A DNA stretch of 64,000 nucleotides from NCBI RefSeq assembly GCF_024498075.1, contig NZ_JANHOF010000004.1, forward strand, positions 372,001-436,000. Direction: 5' to 3'. Positions 25,420 through 33,413 of this stretch are shown here, piece after piece. The notes beneath the pieces are model-generated. The model worked only from the letters and a program-made list of their open reading frames with translations. It had not been told where the DNA came from and did not search any database. Origin of the DNA: Paenibacillus mendelii. Lineage in GTDB: Bacteria > Bacillota > Bacilli > Paenibacillales > Paenibacillaceae. A program made the position numbers and the translations under genes. The first letter of the stretch is position 1. Every line of letters starts with the position of its first letter.

Positions 25420-27401
25420 TCGACTCCTTCCTGTTTGGAGTAGCGCAGGTTCAATATCGAGCCGGCCAATACGAAGATTGCGAGCACAAAACCGATGGCG
25501 GATGCGTAGCCGAAATTGGCGTTAGAGATCTGATTATACATCTGCAAGCCCGGTACATAGGTAGATGTGCCCGGTCCGCCGCGGGTAAATAGAAAGATAT
25601 TGGCGAACCCTTGGATGCTTCCGATGAAGGTGAAGAACAGAATCAGCCTGATCTGCGGCCGGATCATCGGCAGATCGATTTTCCAGAAGCGTCCCCACGT
25701 TCCTATTCCATCGATGGAGGATGAATCATAGATGTCCCTGCTGATCCCGATCAGCCCGCCGAAATAGATCAGGAAGGCGAAGATGCTCACGAAGGGAAAT
25801 CCAGCCATGATAATGCTCCATAGCGCAATGCTTTCCTCTCCAAGCCAAGCCCGCTTCCAGCTGTCAAGGCCAATCGCACTTAGAAACTGATTGATCATCC
25901 CTGTTTCGGGCTCATACATCATCTTCCACAGCAGAATGCCGACAACCCCCGGCACGATGCTGGGAACGACATAAGCCGTTCGGAGCACATACTTCAAGCG
26001 GCTGCTGCGGAGCCAGAAGATCAGCTCTGCGACAAGCAGCGGCATCGTCACTTCTTTGATGATCGAAGTGACCAATATAAGGAACATGTTCCATATGCCG
26101 ATCCAGAAGAACCGATCGGACCAGAGGGCGATAAAGTTATCCAGCCCATTCACCTTCAGCGGTTCCTTCAAACTAAAGTTGGTGAAGGAATAGAATACCG
26201 CCATCAGTGTCGGAGCGATATTGAAGATCAGAATGAGAATAATCGAAGGAAGCAGGAGCAGGTAAGCCGACTTGGAACGCTTGAGCCTTCTTCCGAAACG
26301 GATGACGGCTGCACGCCAGCTTGCAACCGACCAGACTAAGGCGCCTATTGCAGTCAGGGTGAGTAGAGCATTCGTAACGATCAGCGCAGTCTGGATGTAG
26401 AACATCCTCCTCGCATCCAGCGCGCTGCCCAGAGAAACGGTGACCGTCTTGCCCTGGTCAGTCAGAAGCAGAATCTCTTCGCTTGCGAAGCCAATCAGAC
26501 TGTTTATCGCGCCTGCCGATACTTGCGCATCGTAGAGCACATACCCCTCTGCATCCAGTACAAATAGTTTGCCGTCCTTGTCTCCAGCTAGAATATGCCC
26601 CGTTTCATCAGCCTCTGCCACCAAAGTAATGGGATACTCAGACAGCTTGTTGATCCAGAGCACCTTCCCTTTCGCCGATACGAGCGAAACATGGCCTCTC
26701 TCGTCACCGGCAAGCAGCTCCTCGCTGCCGCTCAAGCTGAGCCTTGTAATGGGCTGGATCAGATTCGTTCTCCACAGCTCCTCGCCCGCGGGAGACAAAT
26801 AGCCAACTTTGGAATCAGCCGTGCCGAAGTATACGCCCTGCGTCCCTGCAGCGACAGCATTCACATCAAAGCCGATCTTCGTCTTATACCGGGCCTCTCC
26901 GGACTCGTCGAACAAGCCCACCCAGAACCGGTCCGTATACTGCCCGATTCCATATGCAATCGCAATTTCTCCATTAACCGCGGAATCCAGGCCGATGACC
27001 CGGCCGTTCACGTTAAAGCTGGCCAGCTCCTCCAGCGACAAATCGAAACCAAATACTTTCCTGTCGCTTGTGCCGACATAGATTTTGCTCCTGTCCGCCG
27101 ATAAGGCCAGATCGGATACCGTTCCTTCAAGCTTCTGCTCGCGGACCGCCCCTTGACTGTCAATCAGCATCAGCCGGCTGTCGCTGGTGATAGCGGCAGT
27201 CGTCTGAGTGTTAACTTCGATCGCCTTCATCACTCTCCCGCCGCCAAGAGAACGGCTTACTTGATAAGGCTCCCCGTTAGAAGCAAAGACGAAAACATAC
27301 AATAAATTCGCAAGGACAATTAGTATGGCCGCTCCAATGGCCGTGCGCCGCGCTGTTCCGGCGAACAGCGCGGCGCCTTTCTCCCTTGATATGCTCGGCA
27401 T
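25416..27401 (-). CDS. ABC sugar permease (MalF-type) with an inserted extracytoplasmic beta-propeller
   Basis: 661 residues; ordinary CUT1 permeases are near 300. Residues 21-40 are a membrane span with a positive N-terminus (inside), 45-328 form PQQ/WD-like repeats of about 42 residues (VYFGTADSKVGYLSPAG, LLAGDERGHVSLVSAKG, ILAGDKDGKLFVLDAEG), 335-360 is a second span, and 362-376 is strongly positive (inside). The permease proper runs from 378, with SSSIDGIGTWGRFWKIDLP as its EAA loop. This topology puts the propeller outside, where it could meet the binding protein or the glycan. No frameshift or internal start breaks the fusion. Confidence 0.9.
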   Translation of the reverse strand: MPSISREKGAALFAGTARRTAIGAAILIVLANLLYVFVFASNGEPYQVSRSLGGGRVMKAIEVNTQTTAAITSDSRLMLIDSQGAVREQKLEGTVSDLALSADRSKIYVGTSDRKVFGFDLSLEELASFNVNGRVIGLDSAVNGEIAIAYGIGQYTDRFWVGLFDESGEARYKTKIGFDVNAVAAGTQGVYFGTADSKVGYLSPAGEELWRTNLIQPITRLSLSGSEELLAGDERGHVSLVSAKGKVLWINKLSEYPITLVAEADETGHILAGDKDGKLFVLDAEGYVLYDAQVSAGAINSLIGFASEEILLLTDQGKTVTVSLGSALDARRMFYIQTALIVTNALLTLTAIGALVWSVASWRAAVIRFGRRLKRSKSAYLLLLPSIILILIFNIAPTLMAVFYSFTNFSLKEPLKVNGLDNFIALWSDRFFWIGIWNMFLILVTSIIKEVTMPLLVAELIFWLRSSRLKYVLRTAYVVPSIVPGVVGILLWKMMYEPETGMINQFLSAIGLDSWKRAWLGEESIALWSIIMAGFPFVSIFAFLIYFGGLIGISRDIYDSSSIDGIGTWGRFWKIDLPMIRPQIRLILFFTFIGSIQGFANIFLFTRGGPGTSTYVPGLQMYNQISNANFGYASAIGFVLAIFVLAGSILNLRYSKQEGVE

Positions 27402-27422
27402 GATTTCCCCCTGACTGGACGC

Positions 27423-29090
27423 TTATTGCCCCGGCGCCCGTTCCGGATGCTCAATGTCTTCTGCGGTCAGCCCTGCGTTCTTGATGATGGCATCAAAGTT
27501 CTTGATCCAGGATTCCTGAAGCTTCTTGCCGAATTCCTCTGGCGTTATCTTGCCTTCGAGCGCCTCTTTGTACAGATTGAAGTTGGCTTTATTCAGGTCA
27601 GGCACTCCTGTCGACAGTGGATTGTTGATCGGAATTTCCGCGTTTCCGAGCATGTTGACCCCTTTGAACATCTCCTGGATATCCGCCGGCACCGTTACAT
27701 TCCGAACCATGACCGGACCGCCGGGATTGAATTCATTGGCTGCCACCATGCCATCAACCCAGGCCTGATACCCGGGCTGGGAAAGCCAGAACATCACGAA
27801 ATCCAATACCATATCGGTCTGTTCCTGATTCTTCTCGATAATGCTGACATATTCGCCTGTCGCCGACTCTACGCTTCGGACCGGACCTTGAACGAGGTCG
27901 CCCGTCATCGGCGGGTTCTCGAACGTCCCCCAATTGAATGGCTTGAGCGAGCTGGTATCCGTAATTTTCAGCTCCTTCAGCCGTTCCGGGTCATTCAGAT
28001 TCTCCATATCCTTCTTCACGGTCGGCAGGCTCCAGGTGCCATCGATAATCATGGCCGCCTTCTGCTGCAGGAATAAGGGATAATCGTCGGTGCTGACGAA
28101 GAAATCCTTCTGCGCGTATTTCGGGAACACCTTTGCCATATCTGTGACCATCTTGGTCATCTCCGGCGTATCGAAACGGATTTGGCCGTCTTTAATTGCT
28201 TTGTACAGCCTCGCCTGATTGAAATTGTATTTCAGATCAATGTACGGATCGTTCGGATCCGATTTGAATGTGCCGTCTAATTCATCGTCGTAGTTGTAAT
28301 CCCCTTCTTGCGCCCTGACGATGTCATGCCAATTACGGGTGAATTGATCCAGATAAATCTCGATCACCCACTGCGGCACTTTCCAGACAAAATTGGAAGC
28401 AATCGGGATCATGCCGGCGGCTTTGATTTTCTCCGATACGCTGACAAGCTCATCCCAGTTGGTCGGCGGCTGCAGATTCAGCTTGTCGAAGATATCCTTA
28501 TTGTAGAACCACATGATATGAACGGATTGAGTCGGCAGCATGATGCGTTCGCCCTTGGCATTCTTGGCCACGAAGAAATTAAAGTCCAAGTCATCATCCC
28601 ATTTGTTGCCGGTATACGGATTAACCTGATAGCGGTACTTATCGAAATTCAAATACTTGTCATAGGTCGGCACGTAATTGCCAGCAACCAGGTCCGGGCG
28701 CGGCGTGCCTACAGCAAGCATCGTGCCAAGAACGGTCGGATAGTCGCCCGAGGTGCTTCCTTTCGGCTCCCATACCAGCTTCACATTAGGCTGTACTTTC
28801 TTATAAGCCGCCGCTAGAGCTTCGAACGCTTTGGCGTCCCCGGCATCCTCGGGATTTCCGTTCAGCGAGATGACGATCTCGCCGCTGTATTGTTTCTTTT
28901 CCGCGACAGCCGGTTCTTCTTCCTTTACGGGCTCTGTCGGCGTGTTTGCACTTTTATTTTCACTGTTGTTATCTGTCGTTACCGGCTCATTATTGGCGGG
29001 TACTATCGGCTTGGAAGAATCGCTGCATGCTGTAAGAACCGTCGTTAAGGCAAAAACGATCATAACAAGCATCATGCTTATTTTTTTCAT
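27423..29090 (-). CDS. Extracellular sugar-binding lipoprotein of the ABC transporter
   Basis: 555 residues from the ATG at 29090 (GGAGGG 8 bases upstream). The leader MKKISMMLVMIVFALTTVLTAC ends in a lipobox, then comes a Ser/Asn/Glu-rich linker (about 25-65). The body is a cluster B/CUT1 binding protein (GEIVISLNGNPEDAGDAKAF ... MIIDGTWSLPTVKKDM ... FVMFWLSQPGYQAWV). It captures an oligosaccharide outside the membrane for the two permeases encoded next. The protein is about 100 residues longer than many family members. Confidence 0.92.
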   Translation of the reverse strand: MKKISMMLVMIVFALTTVLTACSDSSKPIVPANNEPVTTDNNSENKSANTPTEPVKEEEPAVAEKKQYSGEIVISLNGNPEDAGDAKAFEALAAAYKKVQPNVKLVWEPKGSTSGDYPTVLGTMLAVGTPRPDLVAGNYVPTYDKYLNFDKYRYQVNPYTGNKWDDDLDFNFFVAKNAKGERIMLPTQSVHIMWFYNKDIFDKLNLQPPTNWDELVSVSEKIKAAGMIPIASNFVWKVPQWVIEIYLDQFTRNWHDIVRAQEGDYNYDDELDGTFKSDPNDPYIDLKYNFNQARLYKAIKDGQIRFDTPEMTKMVTDMAKVFPKYAQKDFFVSTDDYPLFLQQKAAMIIDGTWSLPTVKKDMENLNDPERLKELKITDTSSLKPFNWGTFENPPMTGDLVQGPVRSVESATGEYVSIIEKNQEQTDMVLDFVMFWLSQPGYQAWVDGMVAANEFNPGGPVMVRNVTVPADIQEMFKGVNMLGNAEIPINNPLSTGVPDLNKANFNLYKEALEGKITPEEFGKKLQESWIKNFDAIIKNAGLTAEDIEHPERAPGQ

Positions 29091-29440
29091 GCATAACCCT
29101 CCATAAGAATAGAATAGACGCTTATTCAAAGCGCTCCTGATGAACAAGACCTGAAGGCAATATTCAGCAATTCAATTCTGATGCATGAAGCCCATTGAAG
29201 CACATATCCGTTTTCCGTTACACCGATAGGTTTAATGAATAAAAATCACCACCTTAATAACATAAATGGATAAACAAGCTATGACTTTGTGCAATCTTGT
29301 ATGAGGATTCGGTTGCAGGGTCTATATCGTCGGTTTAGGGTTTGTTTGAAGGCGTTCAGGGGTGCTGATGCAGAGAAGGAGTGAATGGTAGGGGAGACTC
29401 TTGGTTGCAGCTATAGATCGTATAGACAGGAAGGTACTGC
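29091..29440. other. Intergenic region between the GntR gene and the transporter operon
   Basis: 350 bases on the upstream side of the binding-protein gene, expected to contain the operon promoter and the regulator's sites. I find no clear catabolite-response element and no gene. Confidence 0.4.
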
Positions 29441-30130
29441 TTACACCTCCCCGCCATTGCTATCGATCCAATCGATTAAATTGCGCTTGGAGTAATCCAG
29501 ATGCTCACGGATCGCGTCACGCGTTCCCTGCCAGTCCTGCTGCAGCAGTTGATCCACGATTTCCCGGTGCTGCGTCATGGACAAATTATATTTCTCCGGC
29601 GTCGGGTCGCAGACGGTCAAAATTCGAAAATTCATCAGATTCTGATACGTTTCCAATATTTGAATATTGCCGGCGGCATTGATAAACTCCGTGTGAAAAA
29701 TCATATCGAAATTGCCGTATTGCTCAATGGGCGTGATAGCCGGGTCCACCTCCGAAACTGCAAATCGTGTGAGTTGATCAAGCTTGGCGGTAATTTCCTC
29801 AAACCGCTCTCCGGAGAATTGGCGATACTGATCCATGACCCAGAAATCGATTATAAGCCTGAATTCAATCACCTGCTCGACATAGCTCTTATCGATCCCG
29901 ACCACAAATGTCCCGACCTTGGGTACTGTTTTTACCAGTCCCTCAGCTTCCAGCCGGTTCAATGCTTCGCGGATCGGAGTGATGCTGATTCCTAGGTTTT
30001 TAGCCAGGACAGGGATGGATATCTTCTCATTCGAACGAAAGGTACGGCGTATGATCATTTGCTTTAAGGTGCCGTACACCTGGTCAAATAAATTGGAGGT
30101 TTGTATTTTGGGTAGATCCACAAGAATCAC
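29441..30130 (-). CDS. GntR family regulator, FCD (FadR) subfamily
   Basis: 229 residues. The winged helix KISIPVLAKNLGISITPIREALNRLEAEGLVKT is followed by an all-helical FCD ligand domain with metal-type residues (FDMIFHTEF, MTQHREIVDQLL). Such regulators respond to sugar acids and similar compounds. It precedes the transporter operon on the same strand and probably controls it. The GTG at 30130 is only one base from AAGAAGG; a GTG at 30121 has better spacing and may be the real start. Confidence 0.9.
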   Translation of the reverse strand: MILVDLPKIQTSNLFDQVYGTLKQMIIRRTFRSNEKISIPVLAKNLGISITPIREALNRLEAEGLVKTVPKVGTFVVGIDKSYVEQVIEFRLIIDFWVMDQYRQFSGERFEEITAKLDQLTRFAVSEVDPAITPIEQYGNFDMIFHTEFINAAGNIQILETYQNLMNFRILTVCDPTPEKYNLSMTQHREIVDQLLQQDWQGTRDAIREHLDYSKRNLIDWIDSNGGEV

Positions 30131-30163
30131 GCCTTCTTCGCATTTTCAAAAATGTAATCGCTT

Positions 30164-30184
30164 TCTTATATATAAGATATAAGA
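30164..30184. promoter_or_regulatory. Inverted repeat upstream of the GntR gene
   Basis: TCTTATAT-ATAAG-ATATAAGA is a perfect 8-bp inverted repeat about 35-45 bases before the regulator start, suggesting autoregulation. The sequence is AT-rich and overlaps what could be a -10 region. Confidence 0.4.
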
Positions 30185-30242
30185 AGATGGAATGGAAGTC
30201 AAACCCTAAATATATTCCGACAAAACCTTTCAAAGCTCAGCA

Positions 30243-30296
30243 AAAAAAGAGGCGGCGCCGCATGCGGCCCGCTCCAGGGGTACTGATTCCTCTTTT
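30243..30296 (-). terminator. Terminator of the metallophosphoesterase gene
   Basis: On the minus strand AAAAGAGG and CCTCTTTT pair across a GC-rich loop that has its own GCGGC/GCCGC stem, and the T run continues (seven T). It lies downstream of the stop at 30354. Confidence 0.65.
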
Positions 30297-30353
30297 CACT
30301 CCGACCGGATCCGGTTCAACACCAACCCCCACAGCGCCTCATATACTTGACAT

Positions 30354-31337
30354 TCACAAAATATCGAGCGTAAATTCGTCTTTTCCTGGGTATTTAACCG
30401 GATCGTAATAGTTGTAGACGTTATGTGTAGGGGAATATGTCTTGACGTGAAGCTTGCCGTTCCGAATATCAAATTGGAGGAGCCTCATGTATCCAAGGCC
30501 GCCGTCAATCGCACCTTGATAATCGGCCATCATCTGATAGACCTTCCGGTCTGCCTTGCCGTCGCCATTGTCGTCCACCGGGTCGATCATCATCTCCGCA
30601 TCATGATGATGCCCTGACAACACGGCAAATACGTTCTTGTTAGGAAGCACGACGCGTTCATAAACCTTATCCCCGATCGGCGCCCGTTCGCCGGAGACGA
30701 GCATATATTCGTGAAAGCACAGCATCGCCTTCCGGTTCGGGTACCGCTTCAAGACCTCGTTCATCCAGTCGATTTCCTCATTGCCGAAGCCCCAACTCAT
30801 ATACACGATAATGAAATCATGGCCGGCAGCGGACAGAAGATCATAGTGCCCCCTATTGTTCTGATAAGAACCGACATACGTCTGCTGATTCTTGAACCGG
30901 TCTGTCCCGAACACTCTCTTGTAATGGCCGTAAGCACTTCGTTGACCTGCATCGTGGTTGCCTGCCAGTACTCCGTAAGGAATACGGGCATCATCAAGCA
31001 CTCTCATGTTCCGGTCTGCTTCTTTCCATTGTCCGATCTGGTCGCCATCATCGACGATGTCCCCGGTATGAATGACATATTGAATTTTCTGCGTGACGCG
31101 GTTATCCCGAATCCAAGCGACATTATCCCGAAAATACCGGTGGAACGTCTTCGAATAATACTGCGTGTCCGACATCCATACGAATGAAAAATCAAACTTC
31201 GCTTCCGCTTCAATGTTTGTCCCTTGCTCGCCTTGGCTATTATCCGCAAAGCTCCGCCCCTCTCCGAAGCTGAGCAGCAATCCCGACAATGCGGCGATGG
31301 CAACACACTTTTTCACTTTATCCAATCCGATCGTCAT
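30354..31337 (-). CDS. Secreted calcineurin-like metallophosphoesterase
   Basis: 327 residues. A signal peptide (VKKCVAIAALSGLLLSFGEGRSFA) is present. The metal motifs are in order: VWMSDTQYY (D-x-Q), HTGDIVDDGD, AGNHD, CFHEYM and SGHHHD. This is the usual two-metal phosphoesterase core, acting outside the membrane on a phosphodiester or phosphomonoester. Flanking terminators make it a single-gene unit. Substrate unknown. Confidence 0.9.
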   Translation of the reverse strand: MTIGLDKVKKCVAIAALSGLLLSFGEGRSFADNSQGEQGTNIEAEAKFDFSFVWMSDTQYYSKTFHRYFRDNVAWIRDNRVTQKIQYVIHTGDIVDDGDQIGQWKEADRNMRVLDDARIPYGVLAGNHDAGQRSAYGHYKRVFGTDRFKNQQTYVGSYQNNRGHYDLLSAAGHDFIIVYMSWGFGNEEIDWMNEVLKRYPNRKAMLCFHEYMLVSGERAPIGDKVYERVVLPNKNVFAVLSGHHHDAEMMIDPVDDNGDGKADRKVYQMMADYQGAIDGGLGYMRLLQFDIRNGKLHVKTYSPTHNVYNYYDPVKYPGKDEFTLDIL

Positions 31338-31504
31338 TTCAACGGCACGCTCCTTAGATCTACTAGTTACAAAGGGGAGCAGACTTACCCTCCCCTTCCC
31401 GGCATCCTCTCATTATTGCTGCGGGGCGGATCGTTTATACGCTAATTCTCATACGTACCTCTCTCACCTCTGCGGTCTTCACCCGCCGTGCCTGATCCAA
31501 CAGC

Positions 31505-31536
31505 AAAAACCTTGCCGTTTCCATAGGAGGCAAGGT
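31505..31536 (-). terminator. Terminator of the methyltransferase/DUF7002-like unit
   Basis: On the minus strand ACCTTGCC and GGCAAGGT form an 8-bp stem with a 12-base loop, followed by TTTTTG. It starts 12 bases after the stop at 31548. Confidence 0.85.
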
Positions 31537-31547
31537 CTTCAAGACGT

Positions 31548-32228
31548 TCAACTCAATTCTGTTGCAGGCTTCCTCAGCCCCTTCCAACGCTCAGGCACTT
31601 CTTGGTCATCGTCGGTATACACGGCTCTCAGGTACTTAGACACGTTCATAACCCGGTCTTCGATCAGGATCTCATGAATTTCGGATGTTTTTGTCGGCAC
31701 CGTGTTGTTTATAAGGCTTCTGAAGTCATCTAAGGTTACAAACATCTCCACACTCTTCCTATATGAACAGCGGCTTGGAAACCGCGGTGAGCTGCCCGAG
31801 TCGTACTTGGACAGCTTCACGGCTGAGTCATGGGCCAACAATAAGGAATACGCATCGAACTCCAGAACCGCAAACGCCTCATTCGGTTCTTTGCGAGTGT
31901 ACGAATCCATCATTTTTCGGCAATCCCTTAAGGTAGGCCAACAAAATACATGCCGGTCCAAATAAGCGCGGAATTGCTCCTGGGTGCACGCAGTATCGAT
32001 CATACGGTCCGGAATCTTGAGATGGGCATTGATCGTCACTGGAAAATCCTTATAGACCACTTCTATGACCTCTGAGCGTCGTTCACCTAGATGATTGGGG
32101 TTTATGGTATGACTCGACAATAGAGCATCGAAATGTGCAATCGCCGGCAAATTTCGCACTCTTGTACAATGATAGAGCGACTTTCTGCCAGCTGGTTTCG
32201 TTATCGCAGCAATGACAGCCCCTCTCAT
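31548..32228 (-). CDS. DUF7002-like protein
   Basis: 226 residues from the ATG at 32228, which overlaps the stop of the methyltransferase gene (TGATG). LYHCTRVRNLPAIAHFDALLS at the start, HVFCWPTLRDCRKMM in the middle and EAFAVLEFDAY resemble the DUF7002 pattern, itself reminiscent of ADP-ribosyl-transferase-like folds (H-x-T-x-x-x-N-x-x-x-I). Activity is not established. The longer open frame upstream lies inside the methyltransferase gene and is not needed. Confidence 0.6.
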   Translation of the reverse strand: MRGAVIAAITKPAGRKSLYHCTRVRNLPAIAHFDALLSSHTINPNHLGERRSEVIEVVYKDFPVTINAHLKIPDRMIDTACTQEQFRAYLDRHVFCWPTLRDCRKMMDSYTRKEPNEAFAVLEFDAYSLLLAHDSAVKLSKYDSGSSPRFPSRCSYRKSVEMFVTLDDFRSLINNTVPTKTSEIHEILIEDRVMNVSKYLRAVYTDDDQEVPERWKGLRKPATELS

Positions 32229-32827
32229 CAAGGCTTTTGCCCAACAAATTGGATCACATGGGACAAGCCGCTGTGCAGCTTCCCTTCGTGACGTTCTACC
32301 TCCCCCATAAAGAAGTGGACGATGCGCCAATCGGCGAAGGTTTGCCATAATTCTTCAGGAGCATATAGAAGCTCTACATCCTGCGGTCCCCCGCTTTGAT
32401 AAGGCAGTTGATACTGCGAGTACACTTCCGTGATAAAGTATCCTCCCGGCTTAACCGCTTCTTTTACGCCGGATAGAGTTTTTCTGCACAATTCTTTCGG
32501 GAAATGCCCGAAGATACAGATGATTTCATCCCACCGATCCGGTGTCCATTGAGCGTCATTCAAATCAACTAACTCAGTATGAACGGTTACTCCTTTTGCT
32601 TCGGCAAGTTTCTTCGCTTTGTTCAATCCCGATTCAGCGAAATCCCATGCCGTCACGTCCATGCCTTCTCCAGCTAGAAATACCGCATTGCGCCCTTCCC
32701 CTTCGGCAATTGCCAAAGCATCACCAGACAGACGAAGTCTTTTTTGCATCTCTGCTACAAATACATTAGGTTCGGTCCCATACACATAGCTCTCGTCTAG
32801 AAAACGCGCATTCCATGGATTGTTCAT
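32228..32827 (-). CDS. Class I SAM-dependent methyltransferase
   Basis: 199 residues from the ATG at 32827 (AAGGAGATTT upstream). YGTEPNVFVAEM is followed by motif I ALAIAEGEGRNAVFLAGEG, then DFAESGLNKAKKLA and IFGHFPKELCRKTL. It resembles TehB-like and thiopurine-type small methyltransferases. The substrate may be a small molecule. It is translationally coupled to the DUF7002-like gene. Confidence 0.85.
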   Translation of the reverse strand: MNNPWNARFLDESYVYGTEPNVFVAEMQKRLRLSGDALAIAEGEGRNAVFLAGEGMDVTAWDFAESGLNKAKKLAEAKGVTVHTELVDLNDAQWTPDRWDEIICIFGHFPKELCRKTLSGVKEAVKPGGYFITEVYSQYQLPYQSGGPQDVELLYAPEELWQTFADWRIVHFFMGEVERHEGKLHSGLSHVIQFVGQKP

Positions 32828-32914
32828 CACTAAATCTCCTTCATTGTCAGCATCCGCAGCCATTTATCCAATAGACATTATACCCGAAGACGAATACTTC
32901 ATGTCATCATGGGA

Positions 32915-33319
32915 CTACCCTCCCTTACATTTTTGAATAACAGGGCATTGAGACTTGGGAAGCGGCATCATGGATACCGGACATGTCGTCACTTGTTCCA
33001 ACAGAGCTTTGAATTGCTGCAATCGATTTATCTTTTCATCGATCTCTTGAACTTTCGCTTGGGCCAATTGGTGCATTTCTTTGGAGGGCAGGAATTCTTC
33101 ACTCTTATACAGGTTAAGAATTCCTCGAATCTCTTCAAGCGTGAATCCGATTTCCTGGGCTCGCTTTATAAATTGTATGTCTTCGACCTGCGTAAACATC
33201 CGGTAACCGGACTCGCTGCGTGGAGGCTTCGTGATTAGTCCCCGTCTTTCGTAATATCTCACGGTTTCCATGCGCACATTGGATGCAGCGGCAACTTGGC
33301 TTACAGTTAAAGTTCTCAT
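32915..33319 (-). CDS. MerR family regulator with a Cys-rich C-terminus
   Basis: 134 residues. The MerR winged helix (TVSQVAAASNVRMETVRYYERRGLITKPPRSESGYRMF) is followed by the dimerisation coiled coil, then TTCPVSMMPLPKSQCPVIQKC. Three C-terminal cysteines fit the metal- or thiol-sensing class of MerR proteins, though this tail differs from classic MerR. RBS AAGGAGGG precedes the ATG. Its own promoter has the long spacer that MerR proteins untwist, and a similar promoter drives the small thioredoxin-like gene at 36150. Confidence 0.9.
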   Translation of the reverse strand: MRTLTVSQVAAASNVRMETVRYYERRGLITKPPRSESGYRMFTQVEDIQFIKRAQEIGFTLEEIRGILNLYKSEEFLPSKEMHQLAQAKVQEIDEKINRLQQFKALLEQVTTCPVSMMPLPKSQCPVIQKCKGG

Positions 33320-33341
33320 TCAAGACTCCCTCCTTAAACAC

Positions 33342-33373
33342 ATTGTAAACCCTATACCTAGGTATAGGGTCAA
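33342..33373 (-). promoter_or_regulatory. MerR-type promoter/operator of the merR gene
   Basis: On the minus strand -35 TTGACC (33373-33368) and -10 TACAAT (33347-33342) are separated by 20 bases instead of 17. A perfect palindrome at 33349-33370, ACCCTATACCT joined to its reverse complement, fills the spacer. This is the classic architecture for MerR autoregulation. Confidence 0.88.
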
Positions 33374-33413
33374 CTGCTTACATGAAACGAGCTCCTGGTG
33401 CCAATTATAACCG

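Noticed and set aside
29091..29440. Catabolite-response (cre) element before the sugar transporter operon
   Set aside because: Some CGCTT/AAGCG strings occur, but none fits the 14-base cre consensus well enough.
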